64,000 nucleotides of DNA from contig CACWHK010000017.1 of NCBI GenBank assembly GCA_902760755.1, forward strand, positions 1 through 64,000, written 5' to 3'. Below are positions 25,692 to 34,559 of the stretch, piece after piece; position 1 is the stretch's first letter; each line of letters starts with the position of its first letter. Under the pieces are notes generated by a model that was not told the DNA's origin, made no database searches, and worked only from the letters and a program-made list of their open reading frames with translations. The DNA comes from an uncultured Lachnospiraceae bacterium. GTDB lineage: Bacteria > Bacillota > Clostridia > Lachnospirales > Lachnospiraceae. The translations under genes and the position numbers were made by a program.

Positions 25692-27223
25692 AGCTCCTCC
25701 TTCCCTTCTCCGCCGGTTCCTGCATTTCGAAAGTACAGGGCTTCTGCCAGATGGACATCTTTTAGCTCCTCTTCTCCCGCCAGATCCGCGATGGTCCTTG
25801 CCAGACGCAGCACCTTGAAGTATCCGCGGGCAGAGAGGTCTCCCTGCCGGTACACATCCCGGAGCATACTTTCTTCCTTCTTTCCGAGGCGAATGAACTC
25901 CTGGATCCTTCGCTGGGGCACCGAGGAGTTAAACCGGAAGTCTTCCCCCTGGTACCTATGGATCTGGCGTGCTCTCGCTTCCTCGATCCTTGCACGGACG
26001 GTGGCACTGCTTTCCTCCCCGGACTCTCCGAAGAGGTCCTCCAGGTCCACGGGACAGACCTCGATCCGGATATCGATCCGGTCCATGATGGGATGACTGA
26101 TCCGGTTCCGATAATCAATGATCTGCTTCTCCGTACATCTGCAGCGACTCCGGTCCGGAAAGAAGCCGCAGGGACAGTGATTTCTTGCAGCCACCAGCAT
26201 GAATCTGGAGGGAAACCGGTAGGATGCCTTCACCCTGGAGATGGATACCTCCTGATCCTCCATGGGAGCCCGGAGGCTTTCGATGACACCCCGGCCGAAG
26301 TGCGGAAACTCATCCAGAAAGAGCACCCCGGAGTTGGCAAGGGATACTTCCCCGGGCTTCGGGATGGCCCCTCCGCCGAGGAGCGCAGCTGCGGATACAT
26401 TTGTATGGGGACTGCGGAAGGGACGGTGTTTGATCAGCCCGGTTCCTCCCTTCAGCAGGCCCGCTACGCTGTAGATCTTCGTCAGCTCCAGCTGCTCTTC
26501 GTAGGTCATGGCCGGCATCAGTCCCGGCAGGCACTTGGCCATCATGGACTTGCCGCTGCCGGCAGCCCCCGTCAGGATGATGTTATGAAAGCCTGCCACC
26601 GCGATCTCCATCCCACGCTTCATGCTGTGCTGGCCGTGGATCTCCGCGATGTCATGCACCTCACCCTGCAACGCCGGCTGGGACAGGTCCTTGGGCGTGG
26701 GCGTAAGCTCCGTCTCTCCTGCAAGGAAGCCTACCACCTCAGAGAGGCTTTCCACGCCGAAAATGCGGATGCCGTCGATACAGGATGCCTCCAGCGCGTT
26801 ACATTTCGGCACGATCAGACGCTCGAAGCCCTGCCGGGCAGCAAAATGTGCCACGGCAAGAACGCCGGGTATCCCCCGGACGCTTCCGTCCAGTCCCAGC
26901 TCGCCTAACAATATGGTTTTTTCCAATCCTTCATGGGAAAGGATCTCCATGGAGCAAAGAAGTGCCACGGCGATGGCCAGATCATAGCCAGCGCCCTCCT
27001 TCCTTACATCCGCCGGAGAAAGACTTACGGTGATCCTTCTGGGAGGAAGACCATATCCCGCATTTTTCAGTGCTGTACGCACCCGATCGCCCGCCTCACG
27101 AACGGAGGAGGACAGATACCCTACCAGAGACAGCGACGGGAGTCCCAGACTGATATCCGCTTCCACGGATACCAGCATCCCGTCAATCCCCAGCGGGCTT
27201 CCGCTGTTTACCTGACTGTACAT
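25688..27223 (-). CDS. YifB/ComM family AAA+ ATPase (Mg-chelatase-like)
   Basis: A 511-residue protein with an N-terminal Lon-protease-like (ChlI) domain (GIDGMLVSVEADISLGLPSLSLVGYLSSSVREAGDRV shortened here by description), an AAA+ module with Walker A GAAGSGKSMMAKCLPGLMP and Walker B FLDEFPHFGRGVIESL, a zinc-like cluster CPCGFFPDRSRCRC, and the C-terminal Mg-chelatase helical region. ComM promotes branch migration during natural transformation, which fits its pairing with dprA. Strong ribosome site AAGGAG precedes the ATG. Confidence 0.93.
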   Translation of the reverse strand: MYSQVNSGSPLGIDGMLVSVEADISLGLPSLSLVGYLSSSVREAGDRVRTALKNAGYGLPPRRITVSLSPADVRKEGAGYDLAIAVALLCSMEILSHEGLEKTILLGELGLDGSVRGIPGVLAVAHFAARQGFERLIVPKCNALEASCIDGIRIFGVESLSEVVGFLAGETELTPTPKDLSQPALQGEVHDIAEIHGQHSMKRGMEIAVAGFHNIILTGAAGSGKSMMAKCLPGLMPAMTYEEQLELTKIYSVAGLLKGGTGLIKHRPFRSPHTNVSAAALLGGGAIPKPGEVSLANSGVLFLDEFPHFGRGVIESLRAPMEDQEVSISRVKASYRFPSRFMLVAARNHCPCGFFPDRSRCRCTEKQIIDYRNRISHPIMDRIDIRIEVCPVDLEDLFGESGEESSATVRARIEEARARQIHRYQGEDFRFNSSVPQRRIQEFIRLGKKEESMLRDVYRQGDLSARGYFKVLRLARTIADLAGEEELKDVHLAEALYFRNAGTGGEGKEEL

Positions 27224-27305
27224 AAGCTCTCCTTTCGCCTCTTCGGGAGCACATACAGTCTTTTATGATCAACGCACATTGCGTAGATTCATCCATTTCA
27301 AAGAA

Positions 27306-27935
27306 TCAATTCTGATCCGTTATTTCCGGTTGTTCCCCGGGACTCTCTCCCGGACCGGCTCCTGCCTCTATCGTCTTTACCTTCTTACGTGCATAGTACT
27401 TCTTCTCGAGGAAAAGGAAGAGACAATACGCGAGGACCGCCATCCCTCCTGCCGTAAAGAAAGCCACGATCACGTCTGTCGGATAGTGCGCCCCCACATA
27501 AAGTCTGGAGACCCCCATCAGTACGCTGAAAACAAGCATCAGGATTCCCGGGAGTTTATTCTTCGCAGCAAGGAGCAGTGCCACGCCTATCGCCACGGCA
27601 CATGCCGTATGTCCGGAGGGGAAGGAGGCATCGATTTCCGCCGGCATGAGCCGGTCCAATTCATCGATTGCTTCGTAGGGGCGGATACGTCCCACCAGAT
27701 TCTTCAGTAGCAGATTATTGAACAGGAAGCTGAACAAAAGCGCCATGGACGCAACGATCCCGACTCTCCTTGTATCCTTCAGGATCAGAAGGATAAGACA
27801 AAGCAGGATGGGGAATATCCCCTTATGCCCAAGGATCGAGATCCCCTTCATGATCGGATCCAGCCAGTCTGTCCGTATATTCTCCTGGAAATACATCAGG
27901 ACATCCGCATCCCACTGAATGATAGCTTCAAACAT
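27306..27935 (-). CDS. PAP2-family membrane phosphatase (undecaprenyl-diphosphatase-like)
   Basis: A 209-residue membrane protein with five or six hydrophobic segments and the full phosphatase triad: KNLVGRIRP (KX6RP), FPSGHTACAVAIG (PSGH) and SRLYVGAHYPTDVI (SRX5HX3D). It probably removes a phosphate from a lipid pyrophosphate such as undecaprenyl-PP on the outer membrane face. The C-terminal 30 residues are polar and charged. Start with AGGTGA just upstream. Confidence 0.88.
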   Translation of the reverse strand: MFEAIIQWDADVLMYFQENIRTDWLDPIMKGISILGHKGIFPILLCLILLILKDTRRVGIVASMALLFSFLFNNLLLKNLVGRIRPYEAIDELDRLMPAEIDASFPSGHTACAVAIGVALLLAAKNKLPGILMLVFSVLMGVSRLYVGAHYPTDVIVAFFTAGGMAVLAYCLFLFLEKKYYARKKVKTIEAGAGPGESPGEQPEITDQN

Positions 27936-27957
27936 CAGGTCACCTCATGTGTCAGTT

Positions 27958-28524
27958 TCATTTCTTCTTCTGAACGGAATAGCCGAACTTTCCCAGCTTC
28001 TCGCCCAGACGGAAATACTCTCCGTGGGAATAGGCCATAAGGTCCGTATCGTTCAAATGGAACTTCCCGGCCTCATCCATAAAATCACGGTTTACGGAGA
28101 CGGAAACCACCTCTGCCAGGAACATGTCATGGGTTCCGAGAGGCTTTACCTCCGTTACCTTACATGCCAGGATCAGCGGACTCTCTCCGATTCCCGGAGC
28201 GCTGATGCCCTCCACCGGAACCGGTGTCAGGTGCATTTCCTCAAACTTATCCACGTCACGGCCGGACTTCACGCCGCAGTAATCCGTGGCAAAGGTCAGG
28301 TCCTTTGTCACCAGATTGATGGCAAACTCTCCCGTCTCTTTGATGATCGGATAGGAATACCGCTCCGGACGTACGGAGATGGAGACCATGACCGGATCCG
28401 AGCAGATGGTGCCTGCCCATGCAACGGTCAGGATATTCGGTTTTTCCCCCGGTCTCCCGCAGCTTACCATCACTGCCGGTACGGGATACAGCATATTTCC
28501 CGGTTTCCATGTCTCACGTGACAT
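27958..28524 (-). CDS. Flavin reductase family protein (flavoredoxin-like)
   Basis: A 188-residue FMN-binding split-barrel protein: PAVMVSCGRPGEKPNILTVAWAG (flavin phosphate contacts), DPVMVSISVRPERYSYPIIKETGEFAINL, then ESPLILACKVTEVKPLGTHDMFLAEVVSV. Members reduce or carry flavin in anaerobes; the partner is unknown. It lies 22 bases downstream of nothing obvious in its pathway (PAP2 phosphatase follows). Confidence 0.87.
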   Translation of the reverse strand: MSRETWKPGNMLYPVPAVMVSCGRPGEKPNILTVAWAGTICSDPVMVSISVRPERYSYPIIKETGEFAINLVTKDLTFATDYCGVKSGRDVDKFEEMHLTPVPVEGISAPGIGESPLILACKVTEVKPLGTHDMFLAEVVSVSVNRDFMDEAGKFHLNDTDLMAYSHGEYFRLGEKLGKFGYSVQKKK

Positions 28525-28545
28525 ACTTTTCTCCTCATATTCATA

Positions 28546-28572
28546 AGATTCTTCGCTTCGCTCAGAATGACA
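28546..28572. repeat. Copy of the dispersed palindromic repeat
   Basis: AGATTCTTCGCTTCGCTC followed by AGAATGACA fills the gap between the flavin reductase gene and the first G3E GTPase gene, ending exactly at that gene's stop codon (28573-28575). Confidence 0.8.
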
Positions 28573-29538
28573 TCAATAGGTAAAGTATACAAGTTCGTCA
28601 GCAGCCGGACTGGTCTTTGCCACGCTGTTGGCGCGGATCACCGGACCCTCTCCGCCGAATTCCGGATAAAACTCTTTATCTATGGTTCCGTCCACGATCA
28701 CCCACTCCCGGTCCGTCAGCACTTTGGAGCCCTTATAATAGGTCTTGAAGCCCACAAATGCGATGTCTTCCGCGCAGCAGGTCATGGCAAAGCGTCCGGG
28801 TACAAAGGTGTCGTCGCTGTAGGTGCTGGGACGGTGAACCTGTGCCTTGAAATGGATCTCCTTCCCCACATACTTGTCCGGGTTATCCGCAGCATCCGCA
28901 TAGAAGAGACCGAAGTCCTCCTCTGCCAGTGTGATCTTCGGACCCGTGGTGTCGAAGGGAAGCTCGATCTCCCCGTCCACGCCGGTGTCGGACTCGCCAT
29001 TTACATTTTCAAAAATAATCTGCGCTCTCCGGTTCACGGCACGGATGCTTCTCCGATACTCTGCCTTCCGGGTATTCTCGTCACAGCGGTTGAAGATGAC
29101 CATGTCCGCATTCCGAAGCTGATCCATCATCACCTTCTTCATGTTGTTCACATAGACATCAAATGTGGTCGCATCCACGAAGGAAATGATCTGTACCACG
29201 GTCCATCCCTTCGGAACCCGGATATTAAAGATCCGATCCAGCTCCCACATGCCGTTGTACTCGATCATTACATTTTCCGGCTCATACTTCCGGGAAAGCT
29301 CCAGCAGATGATCCGTGGTCAGGGTTTCCTCGGTGATGAACTCCGGGAATATATTCTTTTTCTTCAGCGCATCGATATCATACTCTTCCTCTCCATCCTC
29401 GCAGATGAGAAGAAGGGTCTTTTGTCCCTCGGTAAAGTCCTGCCTGATCAGGGTATCCTTGGCGAACTGGGTCTTTCCGCTGCCCAAAAAGCCCATAAAG
29501 ACATATACGGGGATCTCTTTTACTTCTTCCTTCTTCAT
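28573..29538 (-). CDS. G3E (CobW/COG0523-like) GTPase fused to a TIGR03943/DUF1980-like C-terminal domain
   Basis: A 321-residue protein. The N-terminal GTPase part has Walker A VFMGFLGSGKTQFAKDTL (residues 16-23), a switch/Walker B region ENVMIEYNG and a base-recognition motif FNRCDE (150-153, NRCD instead of NKxD). The usual CxCC metal motif of COG0523 is absent. From about residue 205 the C-terminal part (YVGKEIHFKAQVHRP, VPGRFAMTCCAEDIAFVGF) looks like the C-terminal domain of YcgQ/TIGR03943 membrane proteins, which pair with permease YcgR-type partners in metal homeostasis. A role in zinc, cobalt or other metal handling is inferred. GAGG precedes the ATG. Confidence 0.78.
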   Translation of the reverse strand: MKKEEVKEIPVYVFMGFLGSGKTQFAKDTLIRQDFTEGQKTLLLICEDGEEEYDIDALKKKNIFPEFITEETLTTDHLLELSRKYEPENVMIEYNGMWELDRIFNIRVPKGWTVVQIISFVDATTFDVYVNNMKKVMMDQLRNADMVIFNRCDENTRKAEYRRSIRAVNRRAQIIFENVNGESDTGVDGEIELPFDTTGPKITLAEEDFGLFYADAADNPDKYVGKEIHFKAQVHRPSTYSDDTFVPGRFAMTCCAEDIAFVGFKTYYKGSKVLTDREWVIVDGTIDKEFYPEFGGEGPVIRANSVAKTSPAADELVYFTY

Positions 29539-29558
29539 GGTTATCCTCTTAGTAGAGT

Positions 29559-29587
29559 CACGGCCGAAGAAACGATCATCGGCCGTG
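29559..29587. terminator. Hairpin between the two G3E GTPase genes
   Basis: CACGGCCGA (29559-29567) pairs perfectly with TCGGCCGTG (29579-29587) across an 11-base loop. No clear T run follows on the minus strand, so it may be an RNA-stabilising or weak terminator structure. Confidence 0.4.
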
Positions 29588-29606
29588 GTCTTATTTCAAA
29601 TAATTC

Positions 29607-30842
29607 TTATAATCCGAACAATTCTGCCAGCTTCTCTTCCTTCAGCTGACTGCCGATCACGCAAAGCTTTCCGGTGTAATCGGCGGCACCGTCACGGATC
29701 TCAAACTCACCGGGTACCAGGTCGAACTCCATCCACTTCTGGTCCTTATCCGGAACGATTCCCTTGGCACGGAGAATGATACCGTAGGGGTTCTCCTCCT
29801 TTGCCAGCTGCTCCAGGATGCCCCGGAGTGCATCGCGGTCGTAACGTACCGCGGTCTCCTTACCCCAGCTGGTAAAGATCTCATCCGCATCATGTCCGTG
29901 GTGGTGATGGTGATGATGTCCGCAGCTGCAGACACCATTCTCATCATAGTGATGATGGTGATGTCCCTCGCCCTCATCCTCTTCATGATGGTGATGATGG
30001 TGGTGCTCATGCTCCTCGTCGTCGTCATCGTGATGGTGGTGATGGCAGCACTCATGCTCCTCATCATCGTCATCGTGATGGTGGTGATGGCAGCACTCAT
30101 GCTCCTCGTCATCGTTGTCATCGTGATGGTGGTGATGGCAGCACTCATGCTCCTCATCATCATCGTCATCGTGATGGTGGTGATGATGCTCATGCTCCTC
30201 GTCTTCCGGATCGTACTTGAAGTTCTTCATGATGTCTTCCACATTTGTGGAGTGCTCGATGGCTTCCAGGATCTTTACGCCGGAAATGTCGTCCCAGGCC
30301 GTTGTGATCACTCTTGCCTCCGCATTATGCTCATGAATCCTTGCAACCGCATCCGTCAGCTTCTCTTCCGCCACATTCTGTGTCCGGCTCAGAACCACGG
30401 TGCCTGCTGCTTCGATCTGATTCAGGAAGAACTCTCCGAAGTTCTTCATGTAAACCTTCGCCTTGGTCACATCCACAACGGTGGTTGCGCTGTTCAGCTG
30501 CAAGTCCACGGTCTCGGCTGCCTTCTGGATTGCCTTGATCACATCCGACAGCTTACCGACGCCGGAGGGCTCGATGATGATCCGGTCCGGATGATACTGA
30601 TCAACCACCTGCTGCAGAGCTACCCCGAAGTCACCCACGAGAGAACAGCAGATACAGCCGGAGTTCAACTCATTTACCTGAATGCCGGCATCCTTCATGA
30701 AGTCGCCGTCCACGCCAATCTCACCGAACTCGTTCTCGATCAGAACCAGCTGCTCGCCGGAGAATGCTTCCTTGATCAGCTTCTTGATGAGTGTGGTCTT
30801 GCCTGCACCCAGGAAGCCTGAAATAATATCTACTTTTGCCAC
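29607..30842 (-). CDS. G3E-family GTPase metallochaperone (CobW/ZNG1-like) with long His/Asp/Cys repeat tract
   Basis: A 411-residue COG0523 GTPase starting at a GTG (30842) with GGAGG 7 bases upstream. N-terminal domain: Walker A ISGFLGAGKTTLIKK (9-17), GD-motif ENEFGEIGVDGDFM, the diagnostic metal motif SGCICCSL (62-68), and IIIEPSGVGKL. Residues 215-318 are an extreme metal-binding tract of repeated EEHECCHHHHHDDDD-type units ending in CSCGHHHHHHHGHD. The C-terminal CobW domain follows (RYDRDALRGILEQLAKEENPYGIILRAKG). It should hand zinc, cobalt or nickel to a client protein using GTP. Adjacent to another G3E GTPase. The metal is not decidable from sequence. Confidence 0.9.
   Translation of the reverse strand: MAKVDIISGFLGAGKTTLIKKLIKEAFSGEQLVLIENEFGEIGVDGDFMKDAGIQVNELNSGCICCSLVGDFGVALQQVVDQYHPDRIIIEPSGVGKLSDVIKAIQKAAETVDLQLNSATTVVDVTKAKVYMKNFGEFFLNQIEAAGTVVLSRTQNVAEEKLTDAVARIHEHNAEARVITTAWDDISGVKILEAIEHSTNVEDIMKNFKYDPEDEEHEHHHHHHDDDDDEEHECCHHHHHDDNDDEEHECCHHHHHDDDDEEHECCHHHHHDDDDEEHEHHHHHHHEEDEGEGHHHHHYDENGVCSCGHHHHHHHGHDADEIFTSWGKETAVRYDRDALRGILEQLAKEENPYGIILRAKGIVPDKDQKWMEFDLVPGEFEIRDGAADYTGKLCVIGSQLKEEKLAELFGL
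29889..30200 (-). repeat. In-frame tandem repeat coding the His/Asp/Cys metal-binding tract
   Basis: About 45-51-base units built on GATGGTGGTGATGGCAGCAC-like sequence (plus strand) repeat four to five times. Each encodes HE(CC or HH)HHHHHDDDDEE; the copies at the ends have lost the CC pair. Unit lengths differ by whole codons, as expected from slippage under coding selection. Confidence 0.9.
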
Positions 30843-30874
30843 GATAATGCCTCCAATGTTAACTTACCGGTTGC

Positions 30875-33205
30875 TTATTCTTCCCCGGTTTTCTTTTCTT
30901 CGGCAGCCGCCTTCTTCGGCGCAGCCTTCTTCGGTGCTGCCTTCTTCGGAGCTTCCTCCTTCGGAGTCTCCTTTATTTCGGCCACAGGCTTCGCAGCCGT
31001 TTTCTTCACCGCCATCTTCTTGAAGACGGAGATGGAGAGGCCGGGAACGATGATCTGGATATAATCCTTACGACCGTCCACCTTGCCGGGCTTGGAGTCC
31101 TTCGCGGTCTTGTTGTTCATACCGTCACCACCGTACTTAGCCGCATCACTGGAGAAGACCTCCTTCCAGCGTCCTGCGGAGGGAACTGCCAGCTTGTAGT
31201 TCTTGTAGGCGATGGGTGTGAAGTTGCAGATCACAAGGAGTGTATCCTTCTCCGATGCTCCGTGGCGTTCGAAGGAAAGCAGGGAGTGGTTTGCATCCGA
31301 CTCCTGGATCCATGCAAAGCCTGCCGGATCGGAATCCAGCTGATACAGTGCCGGCTCTGTCTGATACAGCTTGTTCAGAGCCTTCATGTAGCTGTGCAGG
31401 TAGGTATGTGCATCGAATTCGAAGAGGGACCAGTCCAGTTCATCCGATTCGTTGAACTCCTTGAACTGGGCAAACTCCTGTCCCATAAAGAGCAGCTTCT
31501 TGCCCGGGTGGGTCATCATGAAACCGAAGGCCGTACGGAGGTTGGAGAACTTATCCTCGTAACCACCCGGCATCTTCTCGATCATGGAGCCCTTCTCATG
31601 TACCACCTCATCATGGGACAGCACGAGAACGAACTTCTCGCTGTACGCATATACCATGCTGAAGGTAAGGTCGCTGTGATGATACTTCCGGTACAGCGGA
31701 TCCAGCTTCATGTACTGGAGGAAGTCATTCATCCAGCCCATGTTCCACTTATAGTCAAAGCCCATGCCGCCTGCCGTGGTGGGCTGCGTCATCATCGGCC
31801 ATGCCGTGGATTCCTCAGCAATCATCATGACGCCCGGATGGTACTCTGCCATCTTCTCGTTCACTTCCTTGATGAATGCGATGGCCTCGAGATTCTCATT
31901 TCCGCCGTCCTTGTTGGGACGCCACTCACCGGGGCCGCGGCCGTAATCCAGATACAGCATGGATGCCACCGCATCCATCCGGATTCCGTCCACATGGTAC
32001 TTGTCTGCCCAGTAAAGGGCATTGGATACCAGGAAGTTCCGCACTTCATTTTTCGCATAATCAAAGATATAGGTTCCCCAGTGCGGATGCTCTCCGCGCT
32101 GCGGATCAGCGCTCTCATAGAGAGGCGTGCCGTCGAACCGGCCGAGGCCGTGTCCGTCCTTCGGGAAATGTGCCGGCACCCAGTCGATGATGACACCGAT
32201 ACCCTGTGCATGCATATAATCCACGAAGCCCATGAAGTCCACCGGTGCTCCGTAACGGGAGGTGGGTGCATAGTATCCGGTCACCTGATATCCCCAGGAG
32301 GGATCGTAGGGGTGCTCCATAACCGGCATCAGCTCCACGTAATTGTAGCCCATTTCCTTCATGTACTCTGCCATCTGCAGAGCGATCTCTTTGTAGTTAA
32401 AGAACTCTCTTCCGTCCTTCGGGCGCTTCCAGGAGCCCATATGAACCTCGTAGATGTTCATGGGCTTTTTGTCCAATGCCTGCTTGTCTCTGGCTTCCAT
32501 CCACGCCTTATCCTGCCAGGTGTAGTGCAGCTCCGTAACACGGGATGCATTTGCAGGACGAACCTCGGAGGAGAAGCCGTAAGGATCGCTCTTCATGAAG
32601 ACCTGTCCGGTCTTGGAACGGATCTCATACTTATAGATCTCATCCAGGAAATCTCCCGGAATAAACAGCTCAAAGATGCCGGAATAGTCCAGCTTCCGCA
32701 TGGGATAGCGGCGGCCGTCCCATCCGTTGAAATTACCCACCACGGAGACACGCTCCGCATTCGGTGCCCATACTGCAAAAAGAGTTCCCGCCACACCGTC
32801 CACGGTCATGGGATGTGCACCCAGCTTCTCATAGATCTGATAATGCTGCCCCTCGTTGAAGAGGCTGATGTCAATGGGATCGATCACCGGCTCGAAGATG
32901 TACGGGTCGATATAGGTCTCCTCGTGCCCGTCCTCGAACTTTGCCTTCACCTCGTAGGGGAAGGTCTTTGTGTCCTTCAGGACAACGGAGAAGAAGCCCT
33001 TCACCCGGTCCGAAACCAGGGAATAGCTCTTTCTTGTATCCAGATTCTTTACCTTTACCACCTTTGCATCCGGCAGGTAAATGTTGATATAGACGTCATC
33101 GATGCATTCATGCATTCCGAGTATATGATGCGGATTCTCATGTCTGGCCTGTACCAGAGCGTCGACTTCCATCCAGTTGATCGCAAATACCGCTTTTCTT
33201 GCCAT
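30875..33205 (-). CDS. glgB: 1,4-alpha-glucan branching enzyme (GlgB) with Lys/Ala-rich tail
   Basis: A GH13 branching enzyme making alpha-1,6 branches in glycogen. Order: an N-terminal domain with NPHHILGMHE, a CBM48 (GTLFAVWAPNAERVSVVGNFNGWDGRRYPM, given here only as landmark), the (beta/alpha)8 barrel with VELMPVMEHPYDPSWGYQVTGY, nucleophile Asp in GIRMDAVASMLYLDYGR, acid/base Glu in MMIAEESTAWP, and LVLSHDEVVHEKG, then a C-terminal beta domain. After about residue 740 comes an unusual tail with repeated AAPKK units. No other glycogen genes are adjacent. I chose the ATG at 33205; a TTG at 33241 is less likely. Confidence 0.93.
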   Translation of the reverse strand: MARKAVFAINWMEVDALVQARHENPHHILGMHECIDDVYINIYLPDAKVVKVKNLDTRKSYSLVSDRVKGFFSVVLKDTKTFPYEVKAKFEDGHEETYIDPYIFEPVIDPIDISLFNEGQHYQIYEKLGAHPMTVDGVAGTLFAVWAPNAERVSVVGNFNGWDGRRYPMRKLDYSGIFELFIPGDFLDEIYKYEIRSKTGQVFMKSDPYGFSSEVRPANASRVTELHYTWQDKAWMEARDKQALDKKPMNIYEVHMGSWKRPKDGREFFNYKEIALQMAEYMKEMGYNYVELMPVMEHPYDPSWGYQVTGYYAPTSRYGAPVDFMGFVDYMHAQGIGVIIDWVPAHFPKDGHGLGRFDGTPLYESADPQRGEHPHWGTYIFDYAKNEVRNFLVSNALYWADKYHVDGIRMDAVASMLYLDYGRGPGEWRPNKDGGNENLEAIAFIKEVNEKMAEYHPGVMMIAEESTAWPMMTQPTTAGGMGFDYKWNMGWMNDFLQYMKLDPLYRKYHHSDLTFSMVYAYSEKFVLVLSHDEVVHEKGSMIEKMPGGYEDKFSNLRTAFGFMMTHPGKKLLFMGQEFAQFKEFNESDELDWSLFEFDAHTYLHSYMKALNKLYQTEPALYQLDSDPAGFAWIQESDANHSLLSFERHGASEKDTLLVICNFTPIAYKNYKLAVPSAGRWKEVFSSDAAKYGGDGMNNKTAKDSKPGKVDGRKDYIQIIVPGLSISVFKKMAVKKTAAKPVAEIKETPKEEAPKKAAPKKAAPKKAAAEEKKTGEE

Positions 33206-33241
33206 ATGCTCTACCAATCCTTCCCAAAGTATGCCCAACAA

Positions 33242-34480
33242 TTATGACAATTTATGGATAAATATACCGCTTCGAAGCTTCGGCTCAAACCAGGTGGACT
33301 TCGGCGGCATGAGCAGTCCCGCATCCGCTACGGAGAACAGCTCTCCGATGGATGTGGGGTACATGGAAAATGCGATCACTGCATCCTCCGACACTCTTCT
33401 CTCCAGCTCCTTCAGTCCCCGGATCCCGCCGACGAAATCGATACGGTCACTGGTTCTCGGATCATCGATCCCGAAGTAAGGAGCAAGTACATGGTTCTGC
33501 AGCAGGGAGACATCCAGTCCCTCCACCGGATCATCATTCCGGTAGCTGTCTGCAAATGTAAAGCTGTACCACTGATCCTTCACATAGACACCCACGGTGC
33601 CCTTCTCCTCCGGCTGTACCGGAGCGTCCTTCTTTTCCAGGGTTCCGAGTCCTGCAAGGAAGCCAAGGAAATCCTCCTCCGACTTTCCGTTCCAATCCTT
33701 TACCACACGGTTATAGGGAAGGATCGCCAGCTCGCTGTCCGGGAAAAGAACCGACAGGAAGAAGTTGAACTCCTCCGTCCCGTTATAATCCGGATGCTCC
33801 GCCCGGCGCTTCAGCCCTACCTTTACGGCAGAAGCAGCTCTGTGATGACCGTCGGCGATATAGATCTGATCCAGTGCCGCAAACTCCTTCTTCAGAGCCT
33901 CGATATCCGCCGGATCATCCACGATCCAAACCCGGTGGGTCACACCGTCCTCTGCGGTGAAATCATACAGCGGTTCATCCTCCTGCTGGATGCAGCGGAT
34001 GATCACGGAGATCTCCTCCTGCTCCCGATAAGCCAGGAAGATCGGTCCGGTCTGGGCGTCACAGGTATCGATATGACGGATCCGGTCCTGCTCCTTCTCT
34101 TCCCGGGTATTCTCATGCTTCTTGATGACCTCATTTACATAGTCATCGATGGAGGCACAGGCTACCAGACCGGTCTGGCTCCGTCCGTCCATTACCAGCT
34201 CGTAGATGTAATAAGCCGGTGCTTCCTCTGCCACGTAGGTTCCGTCCTCCATGGCCTCGTCCAGCATGCGGCGTGCGGTTGCATAGGCCTCATCGCTGTA
34301 CATGTCAAAATCATCCGGATGCACGGTCTCCGGGCGGTCGATCCGAAGAAATGTCTTCGGGTTAGCCTCCACAACCACCTTTGCTTCCTTCCGGTTATAT
34401 ACATCATAGGGGAGCGCTGCCACCTCGGAAACCACTTCGGGATCCGGGCGATACGCTGCAAAAGGGCGAATCACTGCCAT
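33242..34480 (-). CDS. DUF1015 family protein
   Basis: A 412-residue protein matching the DUF1015 family in length and landmarks: the start MAVIRPFAAYRPDPE, AALPYDVYNRKEA, the central IYIADGHHRAASAVK motif, and the C-terminal DFVGGIRGLKELERRV. The function is unknown; in Clostridia this family often lies next to serA and serC, which here are 2 kb upstream in the same direction. The GHHRAA motif resembles ParB/Srx-type nucleotide-binding sequences, suggesting a kinase-like role, which is inference. Confidence 0.87.
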   Translation of the reverse strand: MAVIRPFAAYRPDPEVVSEVAALPYDVYNRKEAKVVVEANPKTFLRIDRPETVHPDDFDMYSDEAYATARRMLDEAMEDGTYVAEEAPAYYIYELVMDGRSQTGLVACASIDDYVNEVIKKHENTREEKEQDRIRHIDTCDAQTGPIFLAYREQEEISVIIRCIQQEDEPLYDFTAEDGVTHRVWIVDDPADIEALKKEFAALDQIYIADGHHRAASAVKVGLKRRAEHPDYNGTEEFNFFLSVLFPDSELAILPYNRVVKDWNGKSEEDFLGFLAGLGTLEKKDAPVQPEEKGTVGVYVKDQWYSFTFADSYRNDDPVEGLDVSLLQNHVLAPYFGIDDPRTSDRIDFVGGIRGLKELERRVSEDAVIAFSMYPTSIGELFSVADAGLLMPPKSTWFEPKLRSGIFIHKLS

Positions 34481-34530
34481 AATACTTACCTCATACTCTT
34501 TTTTGAAACTTCTTCTTTATGAAACGAATA

Positions 34531-34550
34531 GGCCGGGTAAAAACCCGGCC
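34531..34550 (-). terminator. Terminator-like hairpin after the P-loop ATPase gene
   Basis: GGCCGGG-TTTTTA-CCCGGCC, very GC-rich, lies 10 bases after the stop codon of the P-loop gene and is followed by TATTCGTTTC on the minus strand. Confidence 0.6.
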
Positions 34551-34559
34551 TCCCTGTCG

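Noticed and set aside
29889..30200. Possible CRISPR-like array
   Set aside because: Repeats are contiguous, in frame and code for a His/Asp tract; there are no unique spacers and no cas genes.
29892..30821. Plus-strand open frame rich in Val, Met and Ile
   Set aside because: It is the complement of the His/Asp repeat of the CobW-type gene; GAT/CAC codons read backwards give ATG/GTG. Not a membrane protein.
31262..33247. A 661-codon open frame on the plus strand
   Set aside because: It is exactly antisense to glgB, whose product is clear; codon bias of a GC-rich gene opens the opposite frame. No domain or ribosome site.
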